Positions 34,903 through 47,600 of a DNA stretch of 64,000 nt are shown piece after piece. The DNA is from Globisporangium splendens (lineage: Eukaryota; Oomycota; Peronosporomycetes; Pythiales; Pythiaceae), in contig VFIW01000019.1 of NCBI GenBank assembly GCA_006386115.1, positions 186,001 through 250,000 on the forward strand. Reading direction: 5' to 3'. Numbering within the stretch: the stretch's first letter is position 1; every line of letters begins with the position of its first letter. The position numbers were made by a program, and so were the translations under genes. The notes beneath the pieces were generated by a model. That model did no database searches and had not been told where the DNA came from. It saw nothing but the letters and a program-made list of their open reading frames with translations.

Positions 34903-35369
34903 ATCGACAACCTCGGCTACTGAGTGATACGACGTTGTCTTCTATTGCGCTTCACATGCTGCTTCCTCAATCACCCTTTTTCAAGAATGATATAATTGTC
35001 GGTTATGGGAGTAATGTCTACTGTAAAGAGCATCACATTTAATATATGAAAAGTCATGTCCTTATTATAATATCAAACAGTGTCCTAGATGTGGATGGTT
35101 TGTATTCCACCTTAAAACCTCATTCTGAAAAATCCAAGCTCGCGCGAAAGGGCCACCCATGCAGTAGTGGACGCGGGCAGGGAGGAAACAAAGCCCAAGC
35201 GAAGAGAAACTCACGACAGGATCGCGAAGTGGCGCATTCTCTCAGGCGCTGCAGGTGAACAGGACGACAGCGGACGGCGACAGCATCCAGAGGAGCAGAC
35301 GCGCGTTCGTTCCAGCTACACGCTCGTGTATACAGCGTCTCGATTGTCTTGTGACTTCAAGTTTAGAAA
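34903..35369 (+). other. Promoter and leader region of SF3B1
   Basis: No gene. CCTCATTCTGAAAAATCC at 35118-35135 resembles the oomycete initiator and would give a leader of roughly 240 bases. Confidence 0.4.
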
Positions 35370-38300
35370 ATGGCAGAAAACAGCGGCGACGACCGCGTGG
35401 GACTCGCGTCCGCAGGGAAGTTTGACGCGGATCTCTATGGGGACAGCGGCAAGGACCGCTTTGCAGGGTACAGCACGGCGGTGGTCGAAGACGGAGATGA
35501 CGACGACGACGATGCGAACGAGATGGCGAGTCTGCGGCAGTCGCGCGGTGCCGCACCGACCCAGAAGCAGAATGCTGGCGACGGGTTGATCGATGACAAT
35601 TACGATCCGTTTGCGACGGCGCGTGAGGAGAACGGCTCTGGGTTAGTGAACACGCGCATTGTGGACCGCGAGAATGATTACAGGAAACGCCGGTTCGAGC
35701 GCATGCTCTCGCCTGAGCGAGGCGATGTGTTTGACGGGAAAACCCCGCAGCGGTCGTACAAAGATATCATGCAGAGCCAGCGATTGGACGCCGAGCGCGC
35801 CGAGGTGATCCGTAAGATCCAGCAGAAACAACAGGAAGAAGCTGAGTTGAAGGAGAAAACAGAGCAATTACAGAACGAACAAGCAGGTGCGGATGGCGAT
35901 GTGGCGAAAAAGAAGCGGAAGCGAATGCGCTGGGATGCCGGCGCGGACCCCGCGTCGTCGGAAGAGAAGACGGACGTCGAGGAATCGGAATGGGATACAG
36001 CGTCGGAGGCGAGTGCCAGTGACGCGTCGACTGCCGCGACTCCGGCGCGATCGTCGCGCTGGGATGCCACGCCGGCTGCAGGTGCGAAGAAAAATCGATG
36101 GGATGCAACGCCTGTGCATAATGCGAACGGTAGTGCTGTCGGAGGCTCGACGCGATCGAAATGGGATGCCACGCCTGTGTCGCTGAATGCTGGTGGAGTT
36201 ACGCCGGCGCCTGGAGGGAAGCGATCGCGTTGGGATGAGACCCCTGTGGTTGGTGACCGTGGTGCAGATGCGACCCCTATGAAGAGTGTGCAGATGACCC
36301 CTGGTGGATCGATCGCGGCGAACATTCTCAGTGGCGCATTGACCCCCGAAATGGCACAGCGGATGCGTTGGGAGCGAGAAATCGAGGAACGTAATCGTCC
36401 ATTGACGGACGATGAACTTGATGCGATGTTCCCAGCGACAGGGTACAAGATTCTGGATCCTCCGGCATCGTATGTCCCGATTCGGACTCCGTCTCGAAAG
36501 CTCTTGGCGACGCCAACGCCCATGGGTCAAACCCCTGGCTTCGCGATGCAAGCTACTCCTGCGCGTGAAGACTACGGGATCGCGGCAGCGACACCGTCCG
36601 GCGATGGCATTCCATTCATTAAACCAGAAGATTACCAATACTTTGGGAAGCTCATGGAAGAGGTGGATGAAGAAGGACTGGATCCGGAAGTAGCCAAAGA
36701 ACGCAAGATCATGCGACTGCTGTTGAAGATCAAGAATGGTACTCCGCCACAGAGAAAAACGGCATTGCGACAGATGACCGACAAGGCACGTGAGTTTGGT
36801 GCTGGTCCGCTGTTTAACCAGATTCTCCCGCTGCTCATGTCGCCAACGCTTGAAGATCAAGAACGGCACTTGCTGGTGAAGGTAATTGACCGTGTGTTGT
36901 ACAAACTCGACGATCTCGTGCGTCCGTATGTGCACAAGATTCTGGTCGTGATTGAGCCACTCCTGATTGATGAAGATTACTACGCCCGTGTTGAAGGCCG
37001 TGAAATCATCTCGAACCTTGCGAAGGCTGCAGGTCTGGCGACGATGATCTCGACCATGCGTCCTGATATTGACAACGAAGACGAGTACGTGCGAAACACG
37101 ACTGCTCGCGCGTTTGCGGTTGTCGCATCGGCTCTTGGTATTCCAGCACTGTTGCCGTTCCTGAAGGCTGTGTGTCAGTCGCGCAAGTCGTGGCAAGCGC
37201 GTCACACTGGTATCAAGATTGTGCAGCAGATTGCGATTTTGATGGGCTGTGCGGTGCTTCCTCACTTGAAGCATTTGGTGGAGATCATTGAGCATGGACT
37301 CGTGGACGAGCAAAAGGTGCGCACCATCACCGCCCTCGCACTTGCAGCGTTGGCTGAATCGGCACATCCTTACGGTATTGAATCGTTCGATTCGGTTTTG
37401 CGACCACTGTGGAAAGGTATTCGTCAGCACCGTGGCAAGGTGCTTGCCGCATTCCTCAAGGCGATTGGTTTCATCATTCCGTTGATGGATGCACATTACG
37501 CAAACTACTACACCCGAGAAGTGATGGTGATTCTGATCCGTGAATTCCAGTCTCCCGATGAAGAAATGAAGAAGATCGTGTTGAAGGTGGTGAAGCAATG
37601 TGTGTCGACCGAAGGTGTGGAAGCTGCCTACGTGAAGGAGCACATTTTGCCTGAATTTTTCCGACACTTTTGGGTTCGCAGAATGGCTTTGGATCGCAGA
37701 AACTACCGTCAATTGGTCGAGACAACCGTTGAGTTGGCCAACAATGTTGGTGCGAGTGAGATCATTTCGCGCGTTGTGGACGACCTGAAGGATGAAAGTG
37801 AGCCGTACAGACGAATGGTGATGGAGGCGATCCAGAAGATTATCTCGAATCTTGGTGCGACAGACATCGGTCCAGACCTCGAAGAGAAGCTGATTGATGG
37901 CATTTTGTACGCATTCCAGGAGCAGACTTCCGATGACACATTTGTGATGTTGAATGGCTTTGGCATTGTTGTCAACGCACTGGGGATCCGTGCGAAGAAC
38001 TACTTGCCGCAGATTTGTGGTACGATCAAATGGCGTTTAAACAACAAGCCAGCGAAAGTGCGTATGCAAGCTGCCGATTTGATCAATCGTATTGCGGTCG
38101 TGATGAAAACGTGTGATCAAGAGCAGTTGATGGGTCATATGGGTGTCGTGCTTTACGAATATCTGGGCGAAGAGTATCCAGAAGTGCTGGGTAGTATTCT
38201 CGGTGCGTTGAAGGCGATTGTGAACGTGATTGGTATGACAAAGATGACGCCGCCGATCAAGGATTTGTTGCCTCGATTGACACCGATCCTGAAAAATCGT

Positions 38301-39134
38301 CACGAAAAAGTGCAAGAGAATTGTATCGATTTGGTCGGCCGTATTGCGGATCGAGGCGCCGAGTTGGTGTCATCACGGGAATGGATGCGTATTTGTTTCG
38401 AGCTCTTGGACATGCTCAAGGCGCACAAGAAGGGTATCCGCCGAGCCGCTGTGAACACGTTTGGGTACATTGCGAAGGCTATTGGTCCACAGGATGTGCT
38501 CCACACGTTGCTGAACAACCTGAAAGTGCAAGAGCGTCAAAATCGTGTGTGTACGACCGTCGCGATTGCAATTGTGGCCGAGACGTGCTCGCCTTTCACT
38601 GTTGTCCCGGCGCTAATGAACGAGTACCGTGTGCCTGAGCTAAACGTGCAAAACGGTGTGCTGAAGGCGTTTTCGTTCATGTTTGAGTACATTGGTGAAA
38701 TGGGCAAAGACTACATTTACGCCGTGACGCCACTCCTGCAGGATGCGCTGATGGATCGAGACCTGGTGCATCGTCAAACGGCGTGCACAACGGTGAAACA
38801 CATCGCGTTGGGCGTTGCGGGACTTGGTTGCGAAGACGCGTTGGTGCATTTGCTGAATTATGTGTGGCCCAACATCTTTGAGACCTCTCCGCACGTGATC
38901 AACGCTGTGTTTGAAGCCATCGAAGGTTGCCGCGTCGCGCTGGGTCCCCATGTGATCTTGCAGTACGTCATGCAGGGTCTTTTCCATCCAGCGCGTCGTG
39001 TCCGCGAAGTGTACTGGAAGATGTACAACTCGCTGTACATGTACGCTCAGGACGGGCTGACGCCAGCGTACCCGATGATCGAAGACGACGGGATCAATAC
39101 GTACAACCGCACGTACTTGGAGCTCTGTCTGTAG
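35370..39134 (+). CDS. SF3B1: Splicing factor 3B subunit 1 (SF3B1/SAP155)
   Basis: Intronless, 1,254 residues. SF3B1 is the HEAT-repeat scaffold of the SF3b complex in the U2 snRNP; it clamps the branch-point helix during spliceosome assembly in the nucleus. Residues ~225-290 carry the characteristic Trp-Asp-Ala/Glu-Thr-Pro repeats (RWDATP, KWDATP, RWDETP), the sites of cyclin-type phosphorylation in animals and binders of UHM splicing factors. From ~410 to the end is the HEAT superhelix, with highly conserved segments such as [57 protein letters not shown] and [12 protein letters not shown]. Length fits the family (human about 1,300). One small difference lies beside the residue equivalent to human Lys700: DEQKVRTI here, where I recall DEQQKVRTI in human. 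The start ATG (MAENSGDD) is the first in the frame and is preceded by AAA. Confidence 0.97.
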   Translation: MAENSGDDRVGLASAGKFDADLYGDSGKDRFAGYSTAVVEDGDDDDDDANEMASLRQSRGAAPTQKQNAGDGLIDDNYDPFATAREENGSGLVNTRIVDRENDYRKRRFERMLSPERGDVFDGKTPQRSYKDIMQSQRLDAERAEVIRKIQQKQQEEAELKEKTEQLQNEQAGADGDVAKKKRKRMRWDAGADPASSEEKTDVEESEWDTASEASASDASTAATPARSSRWDATPAAGAKKNRWDATPVHNANGSAVGGSTRSKWDATPVSLNAGGVTPAPGGKRSRWDETPVVGDRGADATPMKSVQMTPGGSIAANILSGALTPEMAQRMRWEREIEERNRPLTDDELDAMFPATGYKILDPPASYVPIRTPSRKLLATPTPMGQTPGFAMQATPAREDYGIAAATPSGDGIPFIKPEDYQYFGKLMEEVDEEGLDPEVAKERKIMRLLLKIKNGTPPQRKTALRQMTDKAREFGAGPLFNQILPLLMSPTLEDQERHLLVKVIDRVLYKLDDLVRPYVHKILVVIEPLLIDEDYYARVEGREIISNLAKAAGLATMISTMRPDIDNEDEYVRNTTARAFAVVASALGIPALLPFLKAVCQSRKSWQARHTGIKIVQQIAILMGCAVLPHLKHLVEIIEHGLVDEQKVRTITALALAALAESAHPYGIESFDSVLRPLWKGIRQHRGKVLAAFLKAIGFIIPLMDAHYANYYTREVMVILIREFQSPDEEMKKIVLKVVKQCVSTEGVEAAYVKEHILPEFFRHFWVRRMALDRRNYRQLVETTVELANNVGASEIISRVVDDLKDESEPYRRMVMEAIQKIISNLGATDIGPDLEEKLIDGILYAFQEQTSDDTFVMLNGFGIVVNALGIRAKNYLPQICGTIKWRLNNKPAKVRMQAADLINRIAVVMKTCDQEQLMGHMGVVLYEYLGEEYPEVLGSILGALKAIVNVIGMTKMTPPIKDLLPRLTPILKNRHEKVQENCIDLVGRIADRGAELVSSREWMRICFELLDMLKAHKKGIRRAAVNTFGYIAKAIGPQDVLHTLLNNLKVQERQNRVCTTVAIAIVAETCSPFTVVPALMNEYRVPELNVQNGVLKAFSFMFEYIGEMGKDYIYAVTPLLQDALMDRDLVHRQTACTTVKHIALGVAGLGCEDALVHLLNYVWPNIFETSPHVINAVFEAIEGCRVALGPHVILQYVMQGLFHPARRVREVYWKMYNSLYMYAQDGLTPAYPMIEDDGINTYNRTYLELCL

Positions 39135-39748
39135 ATGACGCGGCACCTTGCCAGACTGCTTGTGAAATGCTAAACCCACCTGAAGACGCCAGAGAGACCG
39201 AGGCGATGCCGAGAAAAAACAAGAGCGACCCATTCTCCCCATAAATAAAACAGATTAAAAGCCACTTGGTATGGCGTGAAACACAAATTCACTTGATGGT
39301 ACGAATGCTCCTTGTTTGTTTGCGTCCTCTGTGTCAAGTCTGACTATGTTTATTATCAGGGAGACCAACGACAGAAGCGCAAGCTTACTGCCTGCATCTC
39401 GTGCTGTGCGACTACACCAGCAATTGCAATTCTCGGCTTCCTCAATGTTGTTCTGTGGCGGCGCTTTATCACCACTCAAAAGTGATGCAATGAGAGAGTC
39501 TGCGAGTGAACCATTACGCAATGCAATGCTGTCCCCACACGCTCAACTGATCGACAAGAGACAGCCGGCATTCGAAACCGTGGACGTTGTCCTCGCAAAG
39601 GTGACCAAAATACCTTGCTTGCTCCCCAACCTCCTTGTGTGTTTTCCCTGATCCGTCCTTGAAGCATCATTAGCATCGAGTGTGGGGTGGATGAAGTATT
39701 GCTTCCGCGCGTTACCCCAGGTATTGAAACCATTCACTCAACGACAAG
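39135..39748. other. Intergenic region
   Basis: No supported gene; it contains the 3' flank of SF3B1 and the presumed promoter of the membrane-protein gene. CCATTCACTCAACG just before the downstream ATG weakly resembles an initiator. Confidence 0.45.
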
Positions 39749-41224
39749 ATGCTTGCACGATGCTGGCGACGACTCGTTCGCAAATGGGAGTCGATCCAGG
39801 CCGAGCTGCATGGAGGATACTCGACCGAGCGCACATACAGTCTCCAGCTTTTCCAGAGCGCGACAAGCCTGACTCGAGCCGTGGTCTGCATGGTCCTGAC
39901 GCCAGTCCCGTGCCTATTTGCTGCGCTCTCGCTGGAATTGATACCACTCGAGGTACCCGAGAAAGGAATCCGCCACAGCCACATGTTCTGGCTGCATGCG
40001 TTCCTAGGCGATTGGATGCTCACGTATGCGATCCTGGTGCAGTGCCATCTGTTCATCATCTCGCTTCCCATGATGAGTACTCAGATGGTCTGTGTCTCGC
40101 TAATCAATGCGCTCGGGTCGATCTTGTGGGCGTTTGGGCTGGCGTGCTGGATTGGATTCCCCGTGCCGTTCACGACTATCCTTTCTGCACCGTGCGTGTG
40201 CATTATCATGGCGATCGCGCTCAATGTCGTGTGGGGAAAGTACTTTCGAGAGATGCCTGCGTTGAGGAAAGAGCTGCAGTTCTACGGACTGGTCTTGGCA
40301 ACACAGCTAGCGTTCACGTACGTCTACCCGGTGTACACGTACGGCTTCAATACGTCCACTGGTCTCGCGCAAGCGGCGTTTGCACTGCTGCTTCTGACGA
40401 TGAAGATCGTGGCAAAGAACTGGATGAGCTACGTGATGCGCGAGAAACAGGACTTCAAACCCGAGTTCGTCGTTTTCCGCGTCGAAGTGTTCCACGCGCT
40501 TTTTTTGGCGACCTGCCTGCAAAATTCGACGTCATACAGCTCGCTCGTGGTCTTAATGGGGGTTGATTTCGGCATCGCGTGCATTTCGTTGCGTGACGCA
40601 GGCTTGGTACTGGATTCGATCCACGAGGTCGTGAGAAACGAAGCATACTCGCAACTTGGCCCGCATGCCACTATGACTGCCGGCGCACAGGCAAAACACC
40701 ACACGAAGCCAGCGAAGAAGAGACATGTGGAAGCCTGGAGAAGCCTTCACTACCTGGACGCTGCGATCTTTCTGCTGGAGCATGATCAAGGACTTTTACA
40801 GCATCCGTCAATAAATCGGCACTCAACCCACAGTCAATTGCCGCGTGTGGTGAGACTGCTCTCGTCGACTCACTTTGGGCAGCAGAAAGTGAAAGATACC
40901 CAACCTGATCCAAGTACGCTGCAGCGACCCAAGACCAACCAAGTTTCTCCTGAACCGGAGGGGCAAAAGCACGATGGCCAACAGATATCGGGGCACGAAA
41001 AGATTCAACAGCAACGAGCACCGCATCCGACGCAACCCATTGCGCCACTATACGAGCCAGACCCAGCACTTTGCCATCTCACGGCAAATTTGACAGAGGA
41101 GCACAGACACCTGCTCCTGTCGATGAGCGGCTCGAGTCGCCTCGAGTTTGTGCAGCAGATCTTGCATGTTCTGTACATGACCGAGTTTCTGTTGCTCGTG
41201 GAATTCATCGAAGTCGTCGTGCCG

Positions 41225-41251
41225 GTTGTATACAGTAAGCCTGTATACAAC
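41225..41251 (+). repeat. Perfect hairpin spanning a 5' splice site
   Basis: Arms GTTGTATACAG (41225-41235) and CTGTATACAAC (41241-41251) are exact reverse complements around the loop TAAGC. The exon-intron boundary of the membrane-protein gene (A|GTAAGC at 41234/41235) falls at the top of the stem, so the donor would be partly buried in the folded transcript. Confidence 0.75.
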
Positions 41252-41402
41252 GCATGAGTTATGAGTGCACACGCGAAGGAGGATGCTGACTCACTCTAGT
41301 GTTGACTGTCTGTAGGTATTTACCTTGGCTTTGCGTTTTACCTCCCAAATCGAGCATTTTACGAACAACTTCGAGATATCGACGCAGCAGAGCTGCTCCA
41401 GC

Positions 41403-41419
41403 ATATCGGCAACATATTC
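41403..41419 (+). repeat. Target-site duplication, left copy
   Basis: ATATCGGCAACATATTC pairs with 43531-43547 (ATATCGGCAACGTACTC), 15 of 17 identical. Both are in the host gene's frame and bracket the LINE insertion. Confidence 0.75.
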
Positions 41420-43530
41420 CAGATCGACCTCAGCTCTAAAATGTCTGACAGGCTTCCAGGTATCATCGCTGAAGGACGAAAGTTACGTGGGACATTCTGT
41501 GCAGAATGGCTGCCATACATGACCTCGACTGCAGATGGGTGGCTTCTTGATTCCAACGGCTCCCCTTACAAGCTTGCTCACACATCATTACCAGTTGGAA
41601 CAGCACAACTGGGCGACATACTTCGATGGGAGTGGATAAGACCAGGAGTGCTTAACTTCATCCCGATATGTGGAATCTCCGGATTCTCCCGGCCGTCTAT
41701 TCGAGCGCTCGAGCGGTTATGTGCTACGTTGGTATCCAACTTCCCACAGCTTCTGTATTGACCACAGCAAACAAATGTGCTTCGGCTGTACAACGGGCAA
41801 CGTCATTACAACCACGAATGGCATCTGCACACCAGTGAAGCAACTCTGACCCACGTCGACACGACCCTAGTCAAAGCTACGCATACAGTTCACTCCGCAA
41901 TGGACTGCGACATCATGGCATCAAGAGACTTGAACGGGCAGAAGGTGTCGTTCCATGCACATCCACGCTTCACAAGAATCGTGCAACTATGGGGTGGCAA
42001 CGGACGATACAATACGACCAGATCTTTCTATCGGCAACAAGTTGCAGCAACGAGGACACATATTGGCAAAGATACTCGAGATGCAGCAGTCAACAAAGCT
42101 GTCCAAACAGCAGGATCTCTGTGGCCAGGACTGCAATTAATCCAGTGGAGCGAATTACACAGCATCCCAGGGATTACAGTTTATACAGCCCAGACTCTTC
42201 TCCGGCTGAAAGCCAACCGACTCTCCATGTGGAACTATGAGAAAGCTGATCTATCCTGCTCGAATCCTGAATGCTCCCAAGTTGTCCAATCTTCTGTTCA
42301 ACATCTATTCTGGGAGTGTCCGAAAGCCAAACTCGTGTGGAACTACTTTTATGCGCTATGGGCGAAGATCGGAATCACTCCTGGTCACGACCCCGCAATA
42401 TGGATCTTCAGTCTGGATCTACCAGATACTCCAAGGCGTGCATGGACCACGATCAAGAGACACATTATCAGACACAAGTTCTCCAATGAACATCTCCAAG
42501 ATCACCTCTATCCCGTCGCACACATGCTGTGGCGATATATGAGCGCGTCGCTCATACAGATCATTTGGTGTGCGCATCTGCGACGCATGGATTCGGATCC
42601 AATCGAATCGACTTCTGAGATGGCGATCACGATGACCAGATTAGAGGCAGGAATGCGAAACCTCACACGGCTCGCTGAAGCGCAAGCTGGAGACTCGGAC
42701 GGTCACACGGTTGCAGCAGTTCTCAAGGTCTATGTCGACTGCTTTCTCAGCCAAACCGACGCCATCCCCTTGACTCCAAGTGATATTCGCGGCGTTTACC
42801 TGTTGTTTTTCGATGGTGGATCACGCGGCAATCCAGGACCAGGAGGGACTGGATCCATTATCGTGCGTGTCCATAATGACTCGCACACAGCCAGTTTAAT
42901 TTGGGCCGCGAGCATGGCGTATAGCAGGAATGACACGACCAACAACTTTGCCGAGTACTGGGGTCTCATACACGGACTCCGAGAAGCCCAACGCAGTCAC
43001 TTCGAACCGTTGTACGTGATTGTAGACAGTGCACTCATTATCTCCCAACAGCGAATGCATCGGTCCCCTCGACAGCACCGATTGGCACGTTTATACCAGA
43101 CAAGTCGACGACTCGCGGATTGCATCGACATCCGAGGATGGTACCATCACTACTATGCCTTCAACAAGATGGTGGACTCAGCCGCCAACCTAGCCATGGA
43201 TACCAGAACCTCAACGCAGGTCCACTTCCCAACTCAAAGAGCTGCTTTCAACAATCTCACCCAGGATCTTGACAACGACGTCATGCACTGGCTTGTGCGA
43301 AGTTCGGAAGACCCAAGGTCATTGGACAACACAAGGCAGCCTCACATAGGACCAAGAGAACATGCCATCCTGGTCAAAGATTATTTAGCATTCAGAAGTG
43401 ATCTATTGCAAACCGCGCTATAGACACATTTACACTCCTGTATGAAATTCGTAATGAAGATTAGGTAGGAGAATGGATATTGTAGGTCACGACGATGAAC
43501 CTAAATATACCTCACCGTGTAGTGATAAAG
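41420..43530 (+). mobile_element. LINE-type non-LTR retrotransposon, copy A, 5'-truncated
   Basis: A 2.1-kb element inside a membrane-protein gene. One frame from 41420 to 43423 encodes the C-terminal part of a LINE ORF2. A Cys/His motif of the reverse-transcriptase zinc-binding type lies at about 42235-42335 (LSCSNPECSQ... HLFWECPKAKLVW). A C-terminal RNase H follows (FDGGSRGNPGPGG, NNFAEYWG, IVDSALI, MVDSAANLAMD), with all four acidic positions kept. The frame has one in-frame stop, TGA 41759-41761, where copy C reads CGA. No endonuclease or polymerase core is present, as expected for 5' truncation during target-primed insertion. The 3' end is shared with copy B up to CCTCACC, followed by a short GTGTAGTGATAAA tail. 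Confidence 0.8.
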
Positions 43531-43547
43531 ATATCGGCAACGTACTC
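43531..43547 (+). repeat. Target-site duplication, right copy
   Basis: Right partner of 41403-41419; the host gene's reading frame resumes here. Confidence 0.75.
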
Positions 43548-43814
43548 GTGTACGGGTCGCTCGAAGCTTGCTCACTCGCATTCCTGGGTGTAATGCTGCA
43601 GCACAAATTGCGCTTCTCGTCGTTGCACCAGCTCGCATTTGTGCTGGAGACACAATGGCAGCAAGTGCAGTCTAAACTGGTATTCGGGGTACTGTTCGCC
43701 ATGCAGTTTCCGCTCGCACACTTTGGAGTCGACTTCAGCTTCCAGTTTGCATGGCTGAAAACAACCCAATTTGAGGAAGACTGTGATCCGCTCTGGCTGG
43801 CGTACGACGTTTGA

Positions 43815-44622
43815 AGTTACCGCCTTCGTTGCCTCGAAGATCGACGACAGCCTCCGTCGTTAACGCGCTGGCCACTACCTGACGACGAAGCAGGGAATAC
43901 TCGAGATAGATCCGGGTAAACCGCGAACGAAGGCTGTGTGTAAAGAGCAAATCCTTTCATAAACTGATGCTGAAGCGTAGCATTGTCGGGGATGCCAGCA
44001 TATCGCGTTCGCTTGGTGCAGCGGTCTTCTCAAAATGCGTCCTGATAGCTATCTTCTTGCTGCCCTGATTGTGTTGCATGTGTTCGACAAGGGTAATATG
44101 TTGGTTGAACGCATAAGAAACAGCTGACTCTCCTTGATGAAATGGCTACACAAACATGTAGCCATGTTGCAGTGGGCATCAAGATCTGCCACCGTCATCG
44201 AAGGGTAAAGCGAGACGAGAGCGATCCGCTATACGATTAACACGCCCGCCATACTGAGTAGAGACAGAGTGGCGCATATTCGCTCAATTGAGTACAAACA
44301 TAAAGCCACATACTACGGAGGAAATGATGGCAAGCACCTTCCATTCATCCAAGGCATCACTTGTGCATGCTGCATACCCGAAAAGCTACGGTGCTCTCAT
44401 GCGACCTTCGTACAACCTTCCAATATCAATTTCCATCCAACCCTTTCCTTCTAAACTAATAGACCCGTCGATGTGACACGCTCGTCGCCGTAATCATTAT
44501 TACGCTCTCTATTGCCCATTGCAAACCCGTTTTTACAAACCCGTGAACCCGCCGCCCACGTCATAAAGCCACAAGCACCATTATCAGCGCACTAGGGGGA
44601 AGGAAACAGCCGCGAGATCGCA
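43815..44622. other. Intergenic region
   Basis: No gene. A perfect 9-bp inverted repeat at 44142-44165 contains the recurring TGTAGCCAT word in both orientations. The last 200 bases should hold the promoter of the EDR2-like gene; no clear initiator match was found. Confidence 0.5.
44142..44165. repeat. Inverted repeat made of the recurring TGTAGCCAT word
   Basis: ATGGCTACA (44142-44150) and TGTAGCCAT (44157-44165) are reverse complements with a CAAACA loop. The same word is found at 1294, 14037 and 47990 and, inverted, at 55246. Confidence 0.7.
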
Positions 44623-47600
44623 ATGGAGTATCCGCCGCTCTACGGCGCGGGGACGACGCCGTCGTCATCAGCTGCTGCGTACACACCTGCGCCGCCGATG
44701 CCCAGCGACATCCTGCTGGACGGCGACCGCCTCAACATGCTGCTGGACCTCGTGTGCGCCGACTACATCACGGCGAGTTACGCGAGTCGCGAGAACGGCA
44801 AGAAGGTCATCTGGAAGGCACTCGAGAAGCTCTTTCTGAGCGTGAACGCCGCGGCGGCGTACGTTGCGCACGCGCCCGCGACGCCAGGCGCTCCCACGGC
44901 CGTGAATCTGAAGCAGGACCCAGTATTCCAGGAGCGCGCGCGCGTGTTTTACGACGAGCTGATGCTCGAGTTTGCAACGAAACGACAGGAACACGCACAG
45001 ACCGACCAGAGCATACACTATGTGCCGGCGTCGCCGCGTGGCATGGAAGACAGTCTCGTGCGCGAAGTGCTCAAGCCCAAGCTCGTGCAGCTCGTCGAAG
45101 AAGTGTGCAAAGAGCGCGATCGGCAGATTGCAGCGGGTAGCAGTGGGGGTGCAGGGAGCGTTGCGCCAGGAAGTAGCAGCAACTCGACTAGTTCCAATAG
45201 TGCGATGCGCTCCGTGTTTTCCGCATTGAGTGGCTCGAGTCAGAATGCTGCGCCTGCTGCTGCTGCTCCGGTTGCGCCGCAAGTGCTCGCAGCGCCGCCG
45301 ACGACCGGGGAGATCCGAATGGAAGGCTGGTTGCGTAAGAAGGGTCAGCACGTGAACCTCTGGCGCGAACGGTATTTCATGATCCGCTCAACCCCGAATG
45401 GCTCGCATTATCTGTGCTACTTCCGCAAGAAGGGCGACAAGGATCCGCGCGGATGGTACGTTTTGGGTCCTGGTGCGACAGTCGACGAAGTGCGCGAATC
45501 GCCGAGCAAGATCGAGACGAAAAAGCTGTTTACGTTCCGCATCCGCCATCTTGCGCACGCGACGTCAGAAGAAGTCGACGATGCCAGCGCCGCGGCGCCT
45601 CAGTCCATGATCGAAGGCTCCACGCTGTCGCTGCCGCCAGCGTTCACGCCGTCGCGAGCCGCAGCGCTTAGCTATGACTTCCCAGTCTCCCCCGACGGAA
45701 CATCGTCCACGATGGTGGATCACGAGTACGACGCGTCGAAGGCGATTGTGAAGAAACAAACCTCACGCAAGTTTCGAAATCGTGCAGCGGCCGCTGCTGC
45801 AGCAGCGACGGCTGCGACTGCAGTCGTGCTCACAGGTGGACTCGCTGGTGTGGGTATCGGCATGGGCATGGGCATGAGTGCGGCGGCTGCAGCAGCGAGT
45901 GCGGGTGCCGCTGGTGCCCTTATTGCCCAGAATCGCAGTAAAGGACCAATTGCGCTGGCGGCTGAGTCCCTGGAGACCGCGGTGTGGTGGCGCAACAGCA
46001 TCTTGGAATGCATTGCGCAAGCCGAAGAGCAGTGGAAACGGTATTTGAACTGGTACATGGACAAAGACCACGACCAGTATGAAGTCACTCCTGGAGCGGA
46101 GGAGATTGTGGATGGTTCCCATGGAGCAACACCAGGGATGGCACCCGCATCCATGAACACAACGGTACAACACAACGCGTCGCTGTCATCCTCGGGGCTT
46201 CATCCTACGCGAGCCCGATCCGGATCCTTTGGCACGGTGCCTCGTTCGATCGCCAAGACGTTCCGAACCTCAGCGACGTTTTCCCACGAGTCTTCGTGGA
46301 AACTGTACGAGTTCTCGTCCAAGATCCGCGTCGACGTCGAGCGCGCGCACCAGCACAGCGTGGCCAAGGCGAGTCCGCCACCAGCGCTTCGAACGAGTAT
46401 GAAGGTCATGGCGTCGCCGAAAAAAGTGTTTGAGATGCTCATGAAACCAGACAGTTCCTTCTACAGCGCGAACCACGTGATCCAAGAGGCAAAGATCCTT
46501 GAGGAACATACCGAAGACCACAGCGATGTCGTGTACTGGAAACTTGCTCCGACGTTTCTCTGGCCGTTCTACGCCGAGACCCGTGATCTGTGCTTGTTGC
46601 GCTACTGGCGCAAGGAGCAAGACAGTTCGTATTTCATTTGTTTTCAGTCGACAACCCACGCAAAGTGCCCGACGTCGTCTTCCTCGGTGCTTGGCTCGGT
46701 TATGGGTGGCGGCTTCATTATCTCGCCACGTGTGCACGCCGAAGAGAATTTTGAAGAGTGCTGGGTGACGCTCACGATCCAGATGAACCCGAAAGGATGG
46801 ATCGACACATCACTGGCGCGGTCGTGGTACTACATGCACGCTTACGGTGCCTACTTTCTGGAGATGATCACAGCCATCGCGTCGTATGGGGGCAACCAGG
46901 CACATCGGCGCTCCATTATTGGAGCAGATCCAGCGCTGAGTGGAGGAGAAAGCATGTACCCCGATGGTACTGTGTCAACAACGACACCGACGAGTCAGCT
47001 GATTGTATCCGAGACCAAATTCCTGCTTCTCGAGCCCTACCGTACAGATCTCGCGGTCCAACACGGGTTACCGACGAAATTCTGGAGCGAACCAGACGCG
47101 ACGGGATTCTTTATCCGTAGCTCGCAGTATTTGTCGACAAAAGCGAAGATCCCGTCCCAACGACAAGCGCTGCGGTTGGTGAACGTCGAGTTGTATAAAT
47201 CCAAGGAACCCGTTGAGCACATTGGCTTGTCGTCGTTTGTTGGCTTTGAGCGAAACAACAGTGCAGGAGAAACCTCGGGCAGTGGCAGTAACGGCAGTGG
47301 TGGTGGCAGCCTCGCGGCTCCGAACGATCAATCGCTCATGCTGATCATCAATTTTATGATTCCCGGTCCTCCTTTCCACTCGCTAGTGTTGTACTTCACA
47401 CCGGAAGATCCCGCAGAGCTCACGAAGAATTCCGTGTTCGCGGATCTCTTCCACGAGTTCTTCCATGGCGCGAACGACGAGTTCCGAAGCAAACGATTGA
47501 AGCTGATCCCGCGTGTCGTGCAGGGCACATGGCCGATCCGCGAAGGTGTCGGGACGACCCCTGCGATTCTCGGCACAAAGACGTACCAGAAGTACTTCCA

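Larger units (their letters stand above)
39749..43814 (+). pseudogene. Multi-membrane protein gene split by a LINE insertion
   Basis: Exon 1 is 39749-41234 and an 81-bp intron follows (GTAAGC...TGTAG). Exon 2 begins at 41316 and is cut at 41419 by a LINE-type element (41420-43530). The same gene resumes after it and ends at TGA 43812-43814. A 17-bp direct duplication (41403-41419 and 43531-43547, two mismatches) flanks the element, and the gene's frame is continuous across it. The product has about seven or eight membrane segments in residues 30-300 (WMLTYAILVQCHLFIISLPM, ILWAFGLACWIGFPVPF and others), a Gln/His/Pro-rich loop, and a hydrophobic C-terminus. With the element in place, the reading frame runs from exon 2 straight into the LINE frame and stops at TGA 41759, losing about the last 90 residues. 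The biochemical role is unknown. Confidence 0.75.

Noticed and set aside
35868..37712. 614-codon minus-strand open frame opposite SF3B1
   Set aside because: Antisense shadow of a highly conserved gene, with His/Arg-rich composition and no domain.
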